Under the pieces are notes generated by a model, which saw nothing but the letters and a program-made list of their open reading frames with translations, did no database searches and was not told where the DNA came from. A stretch of DNA of 7,136 bases, taken from assembly GCA_031279715.1 (NCBI GenBank), contig JAITHY010000087.1, positions 1 through 7,136 of the forward strand. The letters are read 5' to 3'. Shown here piece after piece: positions 6,069 to 7,136 of the stretch. A program made the translations under genes and the position numbers. Within the stretch, counting starts at the first letter, position 1. Every line of letters starts with the position of its first letter. The stretch comes from Verrucomicrobiales bacterium (GTDB taxonomy: Bacteria > Verrucomicrobiota > Verrucomicrobiia > Methylacidiphilales > JAAUTS01).

Positions 6069-7007
6069 CGCTGTCGCTGCCGCTGGTGTCGGCGGGGCAG
6101 TTGACCTATGAGGCGTCGGTTGACAAGCCGGAATTATACGGCATGGTGCCGGCGGGCACGCACAAGGTTGAATATCAGTTGTGGGTGCCGGAGGGCGCCG
6201 GAACCTTGCGCTATGCGCTGGTTATTTTTCCGTCCGATCTTGGAGATTCGCGCGGCGAGGCGAGGAAGCCGGAGTGGCAGGAGTTTGCGAAGGAGCAGCG
6301 TTGCGCGATTTTGACTTGCAAGGTTAGCAAGAAGAAAGACGGCGGCGCGTTGTATGAGAAGGCGGAGAATTGGTTTGGCAAGGCGACGCTGGAAACGCTG
6401 CGGGAGCTGGCGATGGCAAGCCAGCAGCCGGAGTTGGCGGACGCGCCGCTGTTGCTGTGGGGCGACGGCGAGGCGGCGGCGGACACGAGTTACAGCGTGG
6501 CGAACTGGCGGCCGTCGCGGGTGGCGGCGTTTGTGGCGAACCGCTTGGGCGGCAAGGCGACTTCGGCGCCGAGGGACAGCATGTTGCGTGTGCCCGGGCT
6601 CATCGCCGGCGAGGAAAAAGACCGCGAGCGCATGAGGGGGATTTACAACGCGGGTCAGGAGCATGGCGCGCACTGGTGTTTCGCCATTGTCGCGCAGCCC
6701 GAAGTTGGCGGGGAAAAGGTGAACCGGGTGGAAATTACCATCGCCGGCAAGGATTATTCCCTTGAGCCGGAGCGGCAGTTCAACGCCAAGCGGACCTTTT
6801 TGCTGGGCACCGCTTTTTTGCGGGGGGTGATGGGTTACCGTGAAATACTGGCGGCGGACAAACTGGATTGCTCGTGGTTGGGCGACCTCACGGACGGCGC
6901 CATCCGCGCCAAAGAACCAAACGCCATCGGACGACCAATCGACCACATGGCTGCCCAACCAGGCTTTTGCCAGGATTTGGCAGGCGTATGTGACGGGGAA
7001 AGAATGA
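6044..7007 (+). pseudogene. Degenerate secreted alpha/beta-hydrolase-like protein, frameshifted near its 3' end
   Basis: The unbroken frame runs from 5972 to 7036, but both ends look wrong. With a GTG at 6044 as first codon, a remnant signal peptide (GALSLPLVSAG, residues 8-18) is followed by LTYEASVDKPELYG, matching the paralogue that begins at 7033. The body has the order of an alpha/beta hydrolase: strand YALVIFP (57-63), LLLWGDGEAA at 136-145, a following helix with SVANWRPSRVAAFVANRLGG, VPGLIAGEEKDRERM (183-197), and a C-terminal SWLGDLTDG. The place of the usual nucleophile elbow (GxSxG) reads GDGEAA, so the serine is missing, and the late loop that normally offers a histidine reads EVGGE. 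At about 6911-6947 the frame changes: a frame shifted by +1 reads TTWLPNQAFARIWQAYVTGKE to a TGA at 7005, a normal ending, while the long frame continues with an implausible tail. Catalysis is unlikely. It may be a pseudogene or, if the frameshift is a sequencing error, a pseudoenzyme. Confidence 0.65.
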
Positions 7008-7032
7008 CCGTGAAATCAACAAAAGTAAATTC

Positions 7033-7136
7033 ATGAAAAGCAAAATAATAGCAGCCTTGATTCTGTGCGCCCTGTCACTGACAGCAGTGGCGTGGGAAAC
7101 TTATGACGTAACCATTGACAAGCCGGAGCGGTACGG
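7033..7136 (+). CDS. Start of a secreted paralogue of the hydrolase-like protein, cut by the window edge
   Basis: An ATG at 7033 opens a frame that runs to the window end (34 full codons and two bases). It starts with a textbook signal peptide: Lys2 and Lys4, a hydrophobic core (IIAALILCALSL) and a cleavage site after AVA at about residue 20. The cysteine in the core is preceded by leucine, so it does not look like a lipobox. The mature start, WETYDVTIDKPERYG, aligns with LTYEASVDKPELYG of the upstream copy, and 13 bases (TTGACAAGCCGGA) are identical at 7115-7127 and 6120-6132. It lies 25 bases after the restored stop of the first copy, in tandem. There is no clear ribosome site. It is expected to be an exported alpha/beta-hydrolase-like protein, but the catalytic part is outside the window. 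Confidence 0.8.
   Translation, partial: MKSKIIAALILCALSLTAVAWETYDVTIDKPERY

Noticed and set aside
6134..6958. A minus-strand frame of 274 codons opposite the hydrolase-like gene
   Set aside because: The plus strand shows signal-peptide, hydrolase-fold and paralogue similarity; the minus translation is Arg/Gln/His-rich shadow sequence.
7115..7127. TTGACA as a possible -35 promoter element
   Set aside because: It lies inside coding sequence, is conserved in the paralogue because it encodes Ile/Val-Asp-Lys, and has no suitable -10 element that I could place before a gene.

Overview
The window looks like the edge of a degraded prophage fused to a bacterial chromosome. From base 1 to about 6040 every gene lies on the minus strand and forms one tightly packed phage structural operon. 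From about 6044 to the end, genes lie on the plus strand and encode secreted alpha/beta-hydrolase-like proteins of a bacterial host. The sequence is fairly GC-rich. The paralogous secreted hydrolase-like proteins, together with the style of the small tail genes, faintly suggest a Verrucomicrobiota-type host. That is a weak guess: there is no rRNA, tRNA or marker gene in the window.

Phage part, in transcription order (high to low coordinate): a 3' fragment of a gene with a zinc metallopeptidase motif (HEWAH), a 60-residue charged protein with a strong ribosome binding site, a virion-morphogenesis/tail-completion protein (Mu gpG / P2 gpS type), an 84-base gap, a short tail tape measure protein of 541 residues, and then three proteins I do not recognise (251, 196 and 393 residues), a 70-residue protein, and the start of one more gene that leaves the window. 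Stop and start codons overlap (ATGA) or almost touch at most boundaries, so the genes are probably co-transcribed and several are translationally coupled. Their position after the tape measure gene suggests that the unknown proteins build the distal tail, but this is inference from gene order only. The third (332..1513) has 11 cysteines and a Pro-Asp-Glu repeat tract.

Host part: a secreted alpha/beta-hydrolase-fold protein (about 6044-7007) is followed by the first 35 codons of a paralogue with an intact signal peptide. The first copy lacks a credible start region, has lost the usual serine and histidine of the hydrolase family, and changes reading frame near its 3' end. It is most likely a pseudogene.

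The main structural event is at about 6040-6068. There two genes pointing away from each other both lack their 5' ends, with no room between them for a promoter. This is best explained by a deletion or recombination that removed the phage head/packaging side and the start of the hydrolase gene, or by an assembly chimera. I found no integrase, attachment site, CRISPR array, tRNA or defence system. Nothing here clearly amounts to a new biological system. The most open-ended material is the unrecognised tail-tip block (1-2857) and the phage metallopeptidase fragment.
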